DNA from: JACKNG01 sp040220855
GTDB lineage: Bacteria; Pseudomonadota; Gammaproteobacteria; Ga0077536
Assembly (NCBI GenBank): GCA_040220855.1
Contig: JAVJVZ010000055.1
Span: forward strand, 37,857-101,856
DNA: 64,000 nucleotides
Direction: 5' to 3'
Shown here: piece after piece, positions 45,050-52,721 of the stretch
Layout of the letters: every line of letters starts with the position of its first letter
How positions within the stretch are numbered: position 1 is the stretch's first letter
Position numbers and translations under genes: made by a program
Notes under the pieces: generated by a model
Told to the model about the DNA's origin: nothing
The model's database searches: none
The model's input: only the letters and a program-made list of their open reading frames with translations

Positions 45050-45855
45050 CGGCGCTCGATCGTGCTCGCCGCGCACGCGGCTTCACGCTGATAGAGCTCG
45101 CGCTCGTCCTCGCCATCCTCGGTGCGCTCGCCGCCGCGTCACTCGCGCCGCTCGGCGTGCAGCAGGAGGCCCGCGCGCGGCGCGCCACCGAGCACGTGCT
45201 CGACAGCGCCATCGAGGCACTCTACGGACATGCCGTGCTGCATGGCCGGCTGCCTTGTCCGGATGCACCGGCGGATGGCGACGGCCGCGAGGACCGTGAC
45301 GTCACCGGGCACTGCACGCACGGTGCCGGCCTGCTGCCGGGTGTCGATCTCGGCGTAGTCGATCGCGACGCCTGGGGCAACCGTCTCCGCTATCGCGTGA
45401 CCACGCGCGTTGCCGGTGCCTCCTCGGGCGCGAGCTTCACGCGTGCCGACGACGGTCGCTGCGATGCCGCCGACGACAATCTCGATCTCTGCGCCGAGGG
45501 CAGCCTGGTCGTGCTGACGCGCGGCGACGATCCGCGCAGCGCCGTGGTCGAGACGAACGCCGTCTACACCCGCGCCAACGCGGTGCCCGCAGTGGTGCTC
45601 TCGACCGGCGCGAACGGCCATGGCGCCTGGCGTCCGCACGTCGCGCCCCTGTCGGTGCCGACAGGGCACGTCGACGAGGCGCTCAACGCGGGCGATGGCA
45701 GCAGGGTTTTCGCGCGCGATTACGCCGGCCACCGCACGCCCTGCCACGATGACGGTGACGGCGCACCCGCACCCTGCGGTTTCGATGATCTGCTGCGCTG
45801 GATCTCGCCCACCATCCTCGCTGCGCGCCTGGTTGCAGCCGGGCGGCTGCCATAG
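45046..45855 (+). CDS. type IV prepilin-like protein
   Basis: 269 residues, start overlapping the preceding stop (ATGA). Class III prepilin signal ARGFTLIELALVLAILGALAAAS with Glu5 present. The C-terminal part has paired cysteines, LPCPDAPADGDG and DRDAWGNRLRYRV, resembling pseudopilins of the MSHA/type II family. Together with the upstream protein it is likely a minor pilin pair. It converges on the histidine kinase gene with 37 bp between. Confidence 0.78.
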   Translation: MTALDRARRARGFTLIELALVLAILGALAAASLAPLGVQQEARARRATEHVLDSAIEALYGHAVLHGRLPCPDAPADGDGREDRDVTGHCTHGAGLLPGVDLGVVDRDAWGNRLRYRVTTRVAGASSGASFTRADDGRCDAADDNLDLCAEGSLVVLTRGDDPRSAVVETNAVYTRANAVPAVVLSTGANGHGAWRPHVAPLSVPTGHVDEALNAGDGSRVFARDYAGHRTPCHDDGDGAPAPCGFDDLLRWISPTILAARLVAAGRLP

Positions 45856-45892
45856 GCGCGTCGTGCTCGCACGGCGAGCGTTCGGGAAAGCC

Positions 45893-47626
45893 CTAAGCCG
45901 GACAATGAATGCGGAAGGTCACGGCGCCGTCGACATTGTTCGCGAGTGTGAGCGCACAACCGGCGAGATCGGCGAGGCGGGCGGCCTGGTAGAGGCCGAT
46001 GCCGTGGCCGGTCTGCGAATCGACCGGTTCGCGAAACAGGCGGCGCACGACGGTCGGCGTGATCGCACGTCCGTCGTCGCTCACCTCGCAGATCACGCCG
46101 CCGGCATCGGCGCGCACGGCGACGGCGACCTTGCTCGCCTGCCCGGCGGCGAGCTTGTTGAGCGCATTGTCGAGCAGGTTGTCGACCACGCTGTCGAAGC
46201 AATCGCGCGGCAGACCGCGCGCCGGATCGACCAGCTCGGCGTCGAAGGCGATGCCCTCGGCGGCAAGGCGCACGCCGAGATTCTGGCACCACGCCGCCGC
46301 GCTGACCTGCTCCGACTGGCTCGCGGCCGGGCGTTCGAGCTTCTCCAGTGCGCGCTGCAGGCGCCGCCCGAGATCCGGCAGGCGTCGCTTGAGCAGGTTG
46401 AAGCCACGGTGCTCCTGCTCCGGCGTCGTCGCCGTCTGCAAGGCGCCCGCCATGGTGTTCAACGACTGCAGCAGGTTCTTGATGTCGTGCGTGACGCGTG
46501 CGCCGGTCTCGTAGATCGCTCGCAGGTGCGCGTCGCCCGCTTCCTTGTTCTCGCGCCGCTTGGCCGCGTAGAAATGCCCCAGCACCTGGATCAGCAGACG
46601 GCAGTGGATGAGCAGCGCGGTGCTGAAGCTGCGCTCCGTGTGCAGGGCAACGAGCAGCTCGCCGGTGTCGACCTCGAGCCGGTTGCGCGTGCGTCCGCCG
46701 CACATGCCGCGCGAGGTCGACGACTCCCAGGTCACACCCGATACCCACGGGATGTCGTTCAGTTCCTCCACCGCCGCTTCGAGGAAGGCATCGGCATCGC
46801 CCTGCTGGGCGGCGAGGTTGGCGATGTTGCCGAGCCAGGTCTCGAACGGCGTGCCGATGTTGAGCACCGACTTTTCCCACACCGCGAGCAGGCCGAAGCC
46901 GCCGCCGACGCCGGGCGAGGCGAGCCAGCCGAGGAACAGCAGTACGAGCCCGAGCGCGATCAGGGTGATGACCAGCGCAAACGGGTAATCGATGCGCCAG
47001 CGGAAGGTGATCAACGCGCTGAACACGGCGAGCAACGCCGTCAGCAGCGCGAAGGAAATGCCGCGGAAGAAGTCGACCGGGAACGGCTCGCGTGGCGGCA
47101 CCGTGATCGGTGGGATGGCGTAGAGCGCGAGCGGTAGCAGGTAGAGCCCGATGCGGAATGGCTGCGCGATGGCCGGGCGCGGCGCCGCGCCGAGGAAGAG
47201 TTCGGCGGCGCATTCGACGAGCAGCTCGGTGACGAGAAAAGCGAGCGAGACGAGGTAGACATAACGCTCCTGGCGCGTGGTGAACGAGCGTCCGGCGACG
47301 AGGCCGATGAGCACTACGATCCAGGCGAACACCGTCCACCAGCTGAGCGTGACGATGATCGCGCCGACCAGCACGGCGACCAGCACGACTGCGCGCAGCT
47401 GCAGGCGCTGGTCCTTCTGCCAGATCGGCTGCCACAGGAAGAACAGGCCGAGGTGGGTGATCATCAGGGCGCGCGAGAGCGCGCTATCGAAGCCGGCATC
47501 GATGGTCGCGTGCAGCACGAGCAGCATCGATGCCAGCAGCCAGTGCTCGTGGCGGCGGTCGAGGAGGGGATAGCGCCGCGGCACGTGCGGCGTCGTGGCC
47601 TCCTGCGTTGGTGAGTCGGATGTCAT
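45893..47626 (-). CDS. membrane sensor histidine kinase, PrsK-like
   Basis: 577 residues. About seven to eight transmembrane helices fill residues 20-230; a linker follows (WVSGVTWESSTSRG, GAF-like region), then the phospho-acceptor box VTHDIKNLLQSL (His about 380), N-box DNLLDNALNKL, and G-box TGHGIGLYQAARLA. The layout of many helices, a GAF-like part and an H-box of the HD[IL]KN type resembles PrsK kinases. It flanks the pilus operon on the far side from the PrsR-like regulator and is their natural kinase candidate. The start at MTSDSP precedes the first helix. Confidence 0.82.
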   Translation of the reverse strand: MTSDSPTQEATTPHVPRRYPLLDRRHEHWLLASMLLVLHATIDAGFDSALSRALMITHLGLFFLWQPIWQKDQRLQLRAVVLVAVLVGAIIVTLSWWTVFAWIVVLIGLVAGRSFTTRQERYVYLVSLAFLVTELLVECAAELFLGAAPRPAIAQPFRIGLYLLPLALYAIPPITVPPREPFPVDFFRGISFALLTALLAVFSALITFRWRIDYPFALVITLIALGLVLLFLGWLASPGVGGGFGLLAVWEKSVLNIGTPFETWLGNIANLAAQQGDADAFLEAAVEELNDIPWVSGVTWESSTSRGMCGGRTRNRLEVDTGELLVALHTERSFSTALLIHCRLLIQVLGHFYAAKRRENKEAGDAHLRAIYETGARVTHDIKNLLQSLNTMAGALQTATTPEQEHRGFNLLKRRLPDLGRRLQRALEKLERPAASQSEQVSAAAWCQNLGVRLAAEGIAFDAELVDPARGLPRDCFDSVVDNLLDNALNKLAAGQASKVAVAVRADAGGVICEVSDDGRAITPTVVRRLFREPVDSQTGHGIGLYQAARLADLAGCALTLANNVDGAVTFRIHCPA

Positions 47627-47874
47627 GCTGCCTCGCACGTACGGCTCCGGCGGCGCCGGGCAGCGCGCCACGGCCTGGAGGCTATAGTATGCCGCGACGC
47701 GGCCGCCTGCCGGTGCGTGACGGGATTCCTGATGCCACAGCCAGCCTCGACCTGCCTGCCCACACGCCTGCTGCGGCGAGCATCGACGTGCGCGTGGCAG
47801 GCCCTGCACGCCGGCGCAGGCGACTGGCCGCAACGTGCCCCGCGCGGGCCCCGCCAGCGCCCGGGGCGAAGGCA
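47627..47874. other. 248-bp divergent intergenic region
   Basis: Between the kinase and the ABC permease. A TATAGT (47692-47697 region) is the only promoter-like hexamer noticed; no convincing -35 and no operator repeat were seen. Confidence 0.3.
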
Positions 47875-48639
47875 ATGAACGCGGTCGCCGCCATCGCAGG
47901 TTTCACCCTGCTCGAGGCGCGCCGCACGCGTGCCTGGCTCGGTGCGCTCGTCGTGGTGGCGCTGTCGATGGCGCTGGCGGAACTCGCCGCCGCGCTCGCT
48001 CTCACCGAGAGCGCCAGTTACCGCAGCGGCATCTATGCCGCGCTCGTGCGCCTCGCCTGCGTCCTGGTGACGATGCTGTTCGTCGCCCAGAGCGTGGCGC
48101 GCGAGCTGGCCGACCGCCTGATCGACCTGACCCTCGGGCGCGCCGTCGCGCGCACCGAGTGGTACTGCGGGCGTCTTGGTGGCTGCGCAGCCGCCGCGGT
48201 GCTGCTCGCGCTCCTCGCGACGCTGCCGCTGATCGCCGGCGCGCCGGTGGCGCGCGCGCTCGCCTGGGGCGGGTCGCTCGCCATGGAGCTGGTGCTGGTG
48301 GCCGCGGTCTGCCTCACCTGCACGGTGACGTTGCGCCAGGTCACTCTCGCCGTGACCGCGACCAGCGCCTTCTATCTCCTCGCGCGTGCGATCGATGCCA
48401 TGGTGCTGATGAGCCAGGGACCGACGGCGGACCTCGCGCAGTGGAGCGGCCGCGCCGTCGCCGCGGCGGTCGCGCTCGTCGCGCTGGTGCTGCCTTCGCT
48501 CGATCGCTATGCACGCGCAGACTGGCTCCACGACGCGGCAAGCGCACCCGCGCTCGGCCCGCTCGCAATCGAGTGCGCGGTGTTCGTACTGCTCGTCGCC
48601 GCGATCGGGCTCGTCGACTTCCACCGCGCGGAGCTGTGA
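47875..48639 (+). CDS. ABC-2 type transporter permease
   Basis: 254 residues, six predicted membrane helices, resembling NosY/Gld-type ABC-2 permeases (LFVAQSVARELADRLIDLTLGRAVARTEWYCGRL is the typical cytoplasmic loop). The ATP-binding partner is not adjacent; the best candidate is the ATPase at 51758, 3 kb away. The TPR-like gene follows after 3 bp. The substrate is unknown. Confidence 0.78.
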   Translation: MNAVAAIAGFTLLEARRTRAWLGALVVVALSMALAELAAALALTESASYRSGIYAALVRLACVLVTMLFVAQSVARELADRLIDLTLGRAVARTEWYCGRLGGCAAAAVLLALLATLPLIAGAPVARALAWGGSLAMELVLVAAVCLTCTVTLRQVTLAVTATSAFYLLARAIDAMVLMSQGPTADLAQWSGRAVAAAVALVALVLPSLDRYARADWLHDAASAPALGPLAIECAVFVLLVAAIGLVDFHRAEL

Positions 48640-48642
48640 GCG

Positions 48643-49464
48643 ATGGCGGCGCGTGCGCAACGGCCGTTCTTCGCCCTGCCGCGCGCGCTGTTCGTGCTGC
48701 TCGCGGTGAGCATCGTGCTGCAGCTCGCCTGGGGCGTGTCGCGCCCGCCGCCGGCGTCGCGCAGCGATGCGCTGCCGCCGGCGCCGCCGGTCGCGTTGCT
48801 CGAGGTGGCAGCGCTCGGCGAGCCGGGTGTGCTGGCGCGGCTGCTGATGCTGTGGTTGCAGGCCTTCGACTACCAGGCGGGTGCCAGTCTGCCTTATGCC
48901 GCGCTCGATTATGCGCGTCTCGAGGACTGGCTCGCGCGCATGCTCGAGCTCGATCCCGCCTTCCAGTCGCCGCTGCTCGCTGCCAGCCGGCTCTACGGCG
49001 AGGTTGCCGACGACGCCCGCCAGCGCCGCATGATCGATTTCGTGCGCAGGCACTACCGTGACGACCCGGCGCGGCGCTGGCCATGGCTCGCGCATGCCGT
49101 CTACCTCGCGCGCCACCGGCTCGATGACCTGCCGCTCGCGCTCGCTCTCGCGCGCGAACTGGCGGCAGCGCCACCGGCCGCGCAGTTGCCGTCATGGGCG
49201 CGCCAGATGCATATCTTCGTGCTTGCGGACATGGGCGAACTCGAGAGCGCGCGCGTGCTGCTCGGCGGGCTCATCGAGAGCGGCGCGGTACGCGATCCGC
49301 ACGAGCGCTGGTTCCTCGGCCAGCGCCTTGCCGAGCTCGAGCGTCAGCTCGAAGCGGACAGCGAAGGCGGTGCCGGTGCCGCGGCGGACGTGCCGTCGCC
49401 GGCTAGCGCCGCGCCACCGTCCTCGTCGACCGCTGCGTCCGCCGCGCCATCACCGATCGAGTAG
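48643..49464 (+). CDS. hypothetical membrane-anchored TPR-like protein
   Basis: 273 residues, not assigned to a named family. An N-terminal transmembrane helix (about 12-31) is followed by helical repeat-like sequence (LARMLELDPAFQSPLLAASRLYGEVADDARQRRMIDFVRRHY) and an alanine/serine/proline-rich tail. It starts 3 bp after the ABC permease, so it probably belongs to that transporter. Its last 121 bp overlap the convergent cyclase gene; both frames appear genuine, though each C-terminus in the overlap is low-complexity. Confidence 0.6.
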   Translation: MAARAQRPFFALPRALFVLLAVSIVLQLAWGVSRPPPASRSDALPPAPPVALLEVAALGEPGVLARLLMLWLQAFDYQAGASLPYAALDYARLEDWLARMLELDPAFQSPLLAASRLYGEVADDARQRRMIDFVRRHYRDDPARRWPWLAHAVYLARHRLDDLPLALALARELAAAPPAAQLPSWARQMHIFVLADMGELESARVLLGGLIESGAVRDPHERWFLGQRLAELERQLEADSEGGAGAAADVPSPASAAPPSSSTAASAAPSPIE

Positions 49465-50777
49465 CGCAGCTCGCTGCCGAAGCTGACCACGCCATCCCAG
49501 CCGCGCGGCGGGCGCAATGCGCGCATGCGAGCGCGCATCATCACGTAGTAGCTGCGCCAGTCGGCGGGTGCCGCGGCAGGTCCATCCGGCGTCGCCAGCG
49601 CGGCGAAGCAGAGGTCGGCACCATGCCAGTCGCCGGCGTAGTAGGCGGCGAGGCCGCGCGCATGATCGGCGAGGCGCGCGTTGATCTCGGCGTCGTTACC
49701 GTCGCCCGCCGCCAGCGGTTCGTAGATGCGCAGGGCCGCCGCCTTGCCTTTCACGCGAACGTGGTCGATCTCGCGAAAGCGCGTCATGCCGTCGGCCGCG
49801 CAGGTTGCCGGGCTGACCAGCACGCCCACGCCGTAGAGCCGGGTCAGGCCCTCGAGGCGCGCGGCGAGATTCACCACGTCACCGATGACGGTATAGGCAA
49901 CGCGGTAGCGCGAGCCCATGTTGCCCACGCTCACCGGACCGCTCGCGATGCCGATACCGATCTCGAGTTCCGGCCAGCCACGCGCGGCGCAGTCCTTGCG
50001 CACGCGCTGCATGCGCGCCTGCATGGCGAGCGCGCAGCCGACTGCGCGCGCGGCGTGGTCGGGCTGCGCGAACGGCGCTCCCCAGAACGCCATCACGGCG
50101 TCGCCGATGTACTTGTCGATGGTGGCGCCGTGGTGATGCAGCACGTCGGTCATCGCGGTGAGGTAGTGGTTGAGCATCTCCGCCAGCACGTCCGGCGCGA
50201 GCGTCTCGGCAATGGCGGTGAAGCCTTTCACGTCGCAGAACAGCACGGTCAGCTCGCGTGCCTCGCCGGCGAGCGAGAAATCCGCCGGACGGCGTGCAAT
50301 CTCGCCAATCAGCGCCGGCGGCACGTACTGGCCGAACAGCGTGATGACCTTGTGCTTCTCGTGGGTCTCGACGAAGTACCCGGCAAGCACGTTGACGGCG
50401 AACAGCAGCAGGATGGCGAGCAGGCCATATTCGAGCGGCACCAGCGGGTAGGGCGCGGGGAAGTACCAGGCAATCGCGAACGGCACCAGCATCGCCGCTG
50501 CGGTCAGCGCCGAGGCACCGAGCGGGGCGAGGTTGGGCAGGGCCAGCGTCAGCACCGCGCCGCAGGCGAGGAAGCCGAGCACGTCGGGACGGGCGAGGCC
50601 GCTGCCGAGGTCACCGCGCAGGAAGTCCTCTAGCAGCCCGGCGTTCACGCGCAGCTGGCCGCGGAGCAGCGCTTCGAAGTCGACCAGCCCGAGCATGTTC
50701 ACCACCAGCAGCACGAACACGGCGAACACCAGCAGGGAACGCAGGCGGTGGGCGCGGGTCGAGAAGCGGGTGGCCAT
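49344..50777 (-). CDS. membrane-bound class III adenylate/guanylate cyclase
   Basis: 477 residues. N-terminal transmembrane helices (within 1-135), then a class III cyclase domain (about 165-350): ELTVLFCDVKGFTAIAE with the first metal Asp, TIDKYIGDAVMAFWGAP with the base-contacting Lys and second Asp, and VGNMGSRYRVAYTVIGDVVNLAARLEG with the catalytic Asn/Arg. There is no complete CHASE2 domain. The Lys favours ATP. A Crp/Vfr regulator 4 kb away is an obvious cAMP receiver. Confidence 0.88.
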   Translation of the reverse strand: MATRFSTRAHRLRSLLVFAVFVLLVVNMLGLVDFEALLRGQLRVNAGLLEDFLRGDLGSGLARPDVLGFLACGAVLTLALPNLAPLGASALTAAAMLVPFAIAWYFPAPYPLVPLEYGLLAILLLFAVNVLAGYFVETHEKHKVITLFGQYVPPALIGEIARRPADFSLAGEARELTVLFCDVKGFTAIAETLAPDVLAEMLNHYLTAMTDVLHHHGATIDKYIGDAVMAFWGAPFAQPDHAARAVGCALAMQARMQRVRKDCAARGWPELEIGIGIASGPVSVGNMGSRYRVAYTVIGDVVNLAARLEGLTRLYGVGVLVSPATCAADGMTRFREIDHVRVKGKAAALRIYEPLAAGDGNDAEINARLADHARGLAAYYAGDWHGADLCFAALATPDGPAAAPADWRSYYVMMRARMRALRPPRGWDGVVSFGSELRYSIGDGAADAAVDEDGGAALAGDGTSAAAPAPPSLSASS

Positions 50778-50857
50778 GGGCTCTGCGGGCTCGCGCTCGG
50801 CGATGAACGGGGGTTCGCGCACTATAGGGCAAAGCCGCGCGCGCCGGGCGTCGTGCC

Positions 50858-50894
50858 TGTCGGGATCCCGACAGATGTTGGCAGGATCCCGACA
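50858..50894. promoter_or_regulatory. two 16-bp palindromes, probable enhancer sites
   Basis: TGTCGGGATCCCGACA (50858-50873) is a perfect palindrome; TGGCAGGATCCCGACA (50879-50894) is a second copy with two changes in the left half. Centres are 21 bp apart, two helical turns. They lie 64-100 bp upstream of the -24 element of a sigma54 promoter, the usual place for activator binding. Confidence 0.75.
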
Positions 50895-50957
50895 AGAAGC
50901 GCCACCGGCGGACCGTTTGCGCAGCATCGCTCACGCAGGATCAATGGCTTGCGGGTG

Positions 50958-50973
50958 TGGCGCGGATCGTGCA
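50958..50973 (+). promoter_or_regulatory. sigma54 promoter of the prepilin gene
   Basis: TGGCGCGGATCGTGCA fits TGGCAC-N5-TTGCA with the invariant GG and GC exactly 10 bp apart (9 of 11 consensus bases). Transcription would start near 50984, 17 bp before the GGAG ribosome binding site of the prepilin gene. Confidence 0.75.
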
Positions 50974-51012
50974 CGGATCACATCATCTGAATCACGATCC
51001 GGAGCAGGCAGC

Positions 51013-51726
51013 ATGCCTATCCAGCGACGCCAAGCCGGTTTCACCCTCGTCGAGATGGCCATCGTTCTGGTCATCATCGGCCTCCTGCTCGGCGGTATCC
51101 TCAAGGGCCAGGAACTCATCCAGAGCGCGCGCGTGCGCAACATCGCCGACCAGAACAGCGGTGTGCAGGCGGCCTATTACGGTTTCATCGATCGCTACCG
51201 CCAGGTGCCTGGCGACTGGAGCGCGGCCAATGCGGTCAAGGCTATTCCGGGCGTCACCACTGGCGGCAACGCCAATGGCCGTCTCGATGCCTTTGGTGGC
51301 GATCCCGACATCGAGGCCCTCGCGCTGTGGGAGCATCTGTCGAAAGCGCGCTTCATCCAGGGCAACTATGTTGGTGGCACCGAAATGCCCGGCGCGGACG
51401 ACACCAACCTCGCGCCCCGCAACGCCTTCAACGGTTTCCTCATGCTCTACCGCAGCTCGGACTACTTCGATCTCAACTCGAGCCCGAGCGAGCAGCTCAA
51501 CCTCATCCTCGGGGCCGGCATCCCGGTCAACGTACTCGCCGAGCTGGACCGCAAGATCGACGACGGCCTGCCGCGCTCGGGCGTGCTGCGCCACTCGGTG
51601 ACGAGCGGTGGCACTTTCGGCACCATCTCGCAGTCGAGCAGCGATTGCGTGGACACCGCCGAGAACCCGCCGATCTGGGACATCGAGGCCAACCAGCAGC
51701 TCTGCAACGCGGTCTACCTCTACTGA
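51013..51726 (+). CDS. type IV prepilin, probable major pilin of the sigma54-controlled unit
   Basis: 237 residues. Short leader MPIQRRQAG then FTLVEMAIVLVIIGLLLGGILKG, a canonical prepilin helix with Glu5. The head begins DRYRQVPGDWSAAN, a motif seen in a subgroup of uncharacterised T4 pilin-like proteins, and ends with a cysteine pair (DCVDTAENPPIWDIEANQQLC) that could form a C-terminal disulfide loop. ATG preceded by GGAG. The sigma54 promoter and enhancer palindromes upstream make it the prime target of the PrsR-like regulator. No prepilin peptidase is in the window. Confidence 0.85.
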   Translation: MPIQRRQAGFTLVEMAIVLVIIGLLLGGILKGQELIQSARVRNIADQNSGVQAAYYGFIDRYRQVPGDWSAANAVKAIPGVTTGGNANGRLDAFGGDPDIEALALWEHLSKARFIQGNYVGGTEMPGADDTNLAPRNAFNGFLMLYRSSDYFDLNSSPSEQLNLILGAGIPVNVLAELDRKIDDGLPRSGVLRHSVTSGGTFGTISQSSSDCVDTAENPPIWDIEANQQLCNAVYLY

Positions 51727-51757
51727 CGCATCCCGCGGGCAGTACGGCGGCGGCACG

Positions 51758-52510
51758 ATGAGCGCCGGCCACGTCGTGACAAGCGCGACGGCGGACAGGC
51801 CACTGCTCGAGATCCGCGGCGCGACCAGGCGTTACGGCGCGCGCACGGTACTGCACGAGGTCTCGCTCGCGCTTGCGCGCGGCGAGGCGCTGGCGCTGGC
51901 CGGCGTGAACGGCGCCGGCAAGACCACGCTCATCCGCGCGCTGCTCGATCTCGGCCACCTCGACGCCGGCACCGTGCGCATCGCCGGCCGTCCGCACCGT
52001 GATCGGCGCGCGCGCCGCGTGCTCGGCTACCTCGGCGAGCGCTTCAACCCGCCGGCGTTCGCGAGCGGCCGCGAATACCTGCGCTACCTGCTCGCGCTCG
52101 ACGGTATCCGGCTCGATGCCGGTGCCATGGTGCGCGAAGCCGCCGCCCTCGAGCTCGACGCGACCGCGCTCGACATGCCGCTCGGCACGTGGTCGAAAGG
52201 CATGAGCCAGAAGCTCGGCCTCATCGCCCTCGTCCTTGCCGGCAAGCCTCTGCTCGTGCTCGACGAGCCGATGAGCGGTCTCGACCCGCGCGCACGCGCC
52301 CTGATCAAGGCACGACTGCGCGCACTCAACGCTGCCGGCACCGCGCTGTTCTTCAGCACGCATCTCCTCGCCGACATCGACGATCTCGCCCCGCGTCTCG
52401 CCCTCCTGCACGGCGGCCGCCTGGTCTTCGACGGCACCCCGGCAGCCCTGTGCCAGGCCACCGGCGCCACTACCGTCGAGGAGGCCTTCCTGCGTCTGAC
52501 GCAGCCGTGA
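51758..52510 (+). CDS. ABC transporter ATP-binding protein
   Basis: 250 residues. Walker A GVNGAGKTTL (about residue 49), signature motif in the variant form LGTWSKGMSQKLGL, Walker B LLVLDEPMSGLDP, and the switch His in FFSTHLL. Class typical of ABC-2 drug/polysaccharide exporters. It lies 31 bp after the prepilin gene, so it is probably on the same sigma54 transcript; the likely permease is at 47875. Confidence 0.9.
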   Translation: MSAGHVVTSATADRPLLEIRGATRRYGARTVLHEVSLALARGEALALAGVNGAGKTTLIRALLDLGHLDAGTVRIAGRPHRDRRARRVLGYLGERFNPPAFASGREYLRYLLALDGIRLDAGAMVREAAALELDATALDMPLGTWSKGMSQKLGLIALVLAGKPLLVLDEPMSGLDPRARALIKARLRALNAAGTALFFSTHLLADIDDLAPRLALLHGGRLVFDGTPAALCQATGATTVEEAFLRLTQP

Positions 52511-52529
52511 CGGCCAGGAATCGGGGTCA

Positions 52530-52578
52530 GGGGCAGATGCCCGGGAGGGGAGCTGTGACTCACTCCCCTGTTTGCCCC
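52530..52578. terminator. GC-rich hairpin after the ABC ATPase
   Basis: Stem of GGGGCA (52530) with TGCCCC (52573) and AGGGGAG (52546) with CTCCCCT (52563), 20 bp downstream of the gene. No T-run. Possible terminator or transcript-end structure. Confidence 0.4.
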
Positions 52579-52721
52579 GTCAATGCCCCGCCCATCGCGA
52601 GGTAAAGAATCCTCCCACCCACGCCGCTAGCCATCGCGGAACGCCGGGAATGGGCGATTGTCCCCCCCGTGCCCGCATTTACTCCGCGATCCCGCCGCGC
52701 CTTCCGGCGCGAGGAAGGCCG

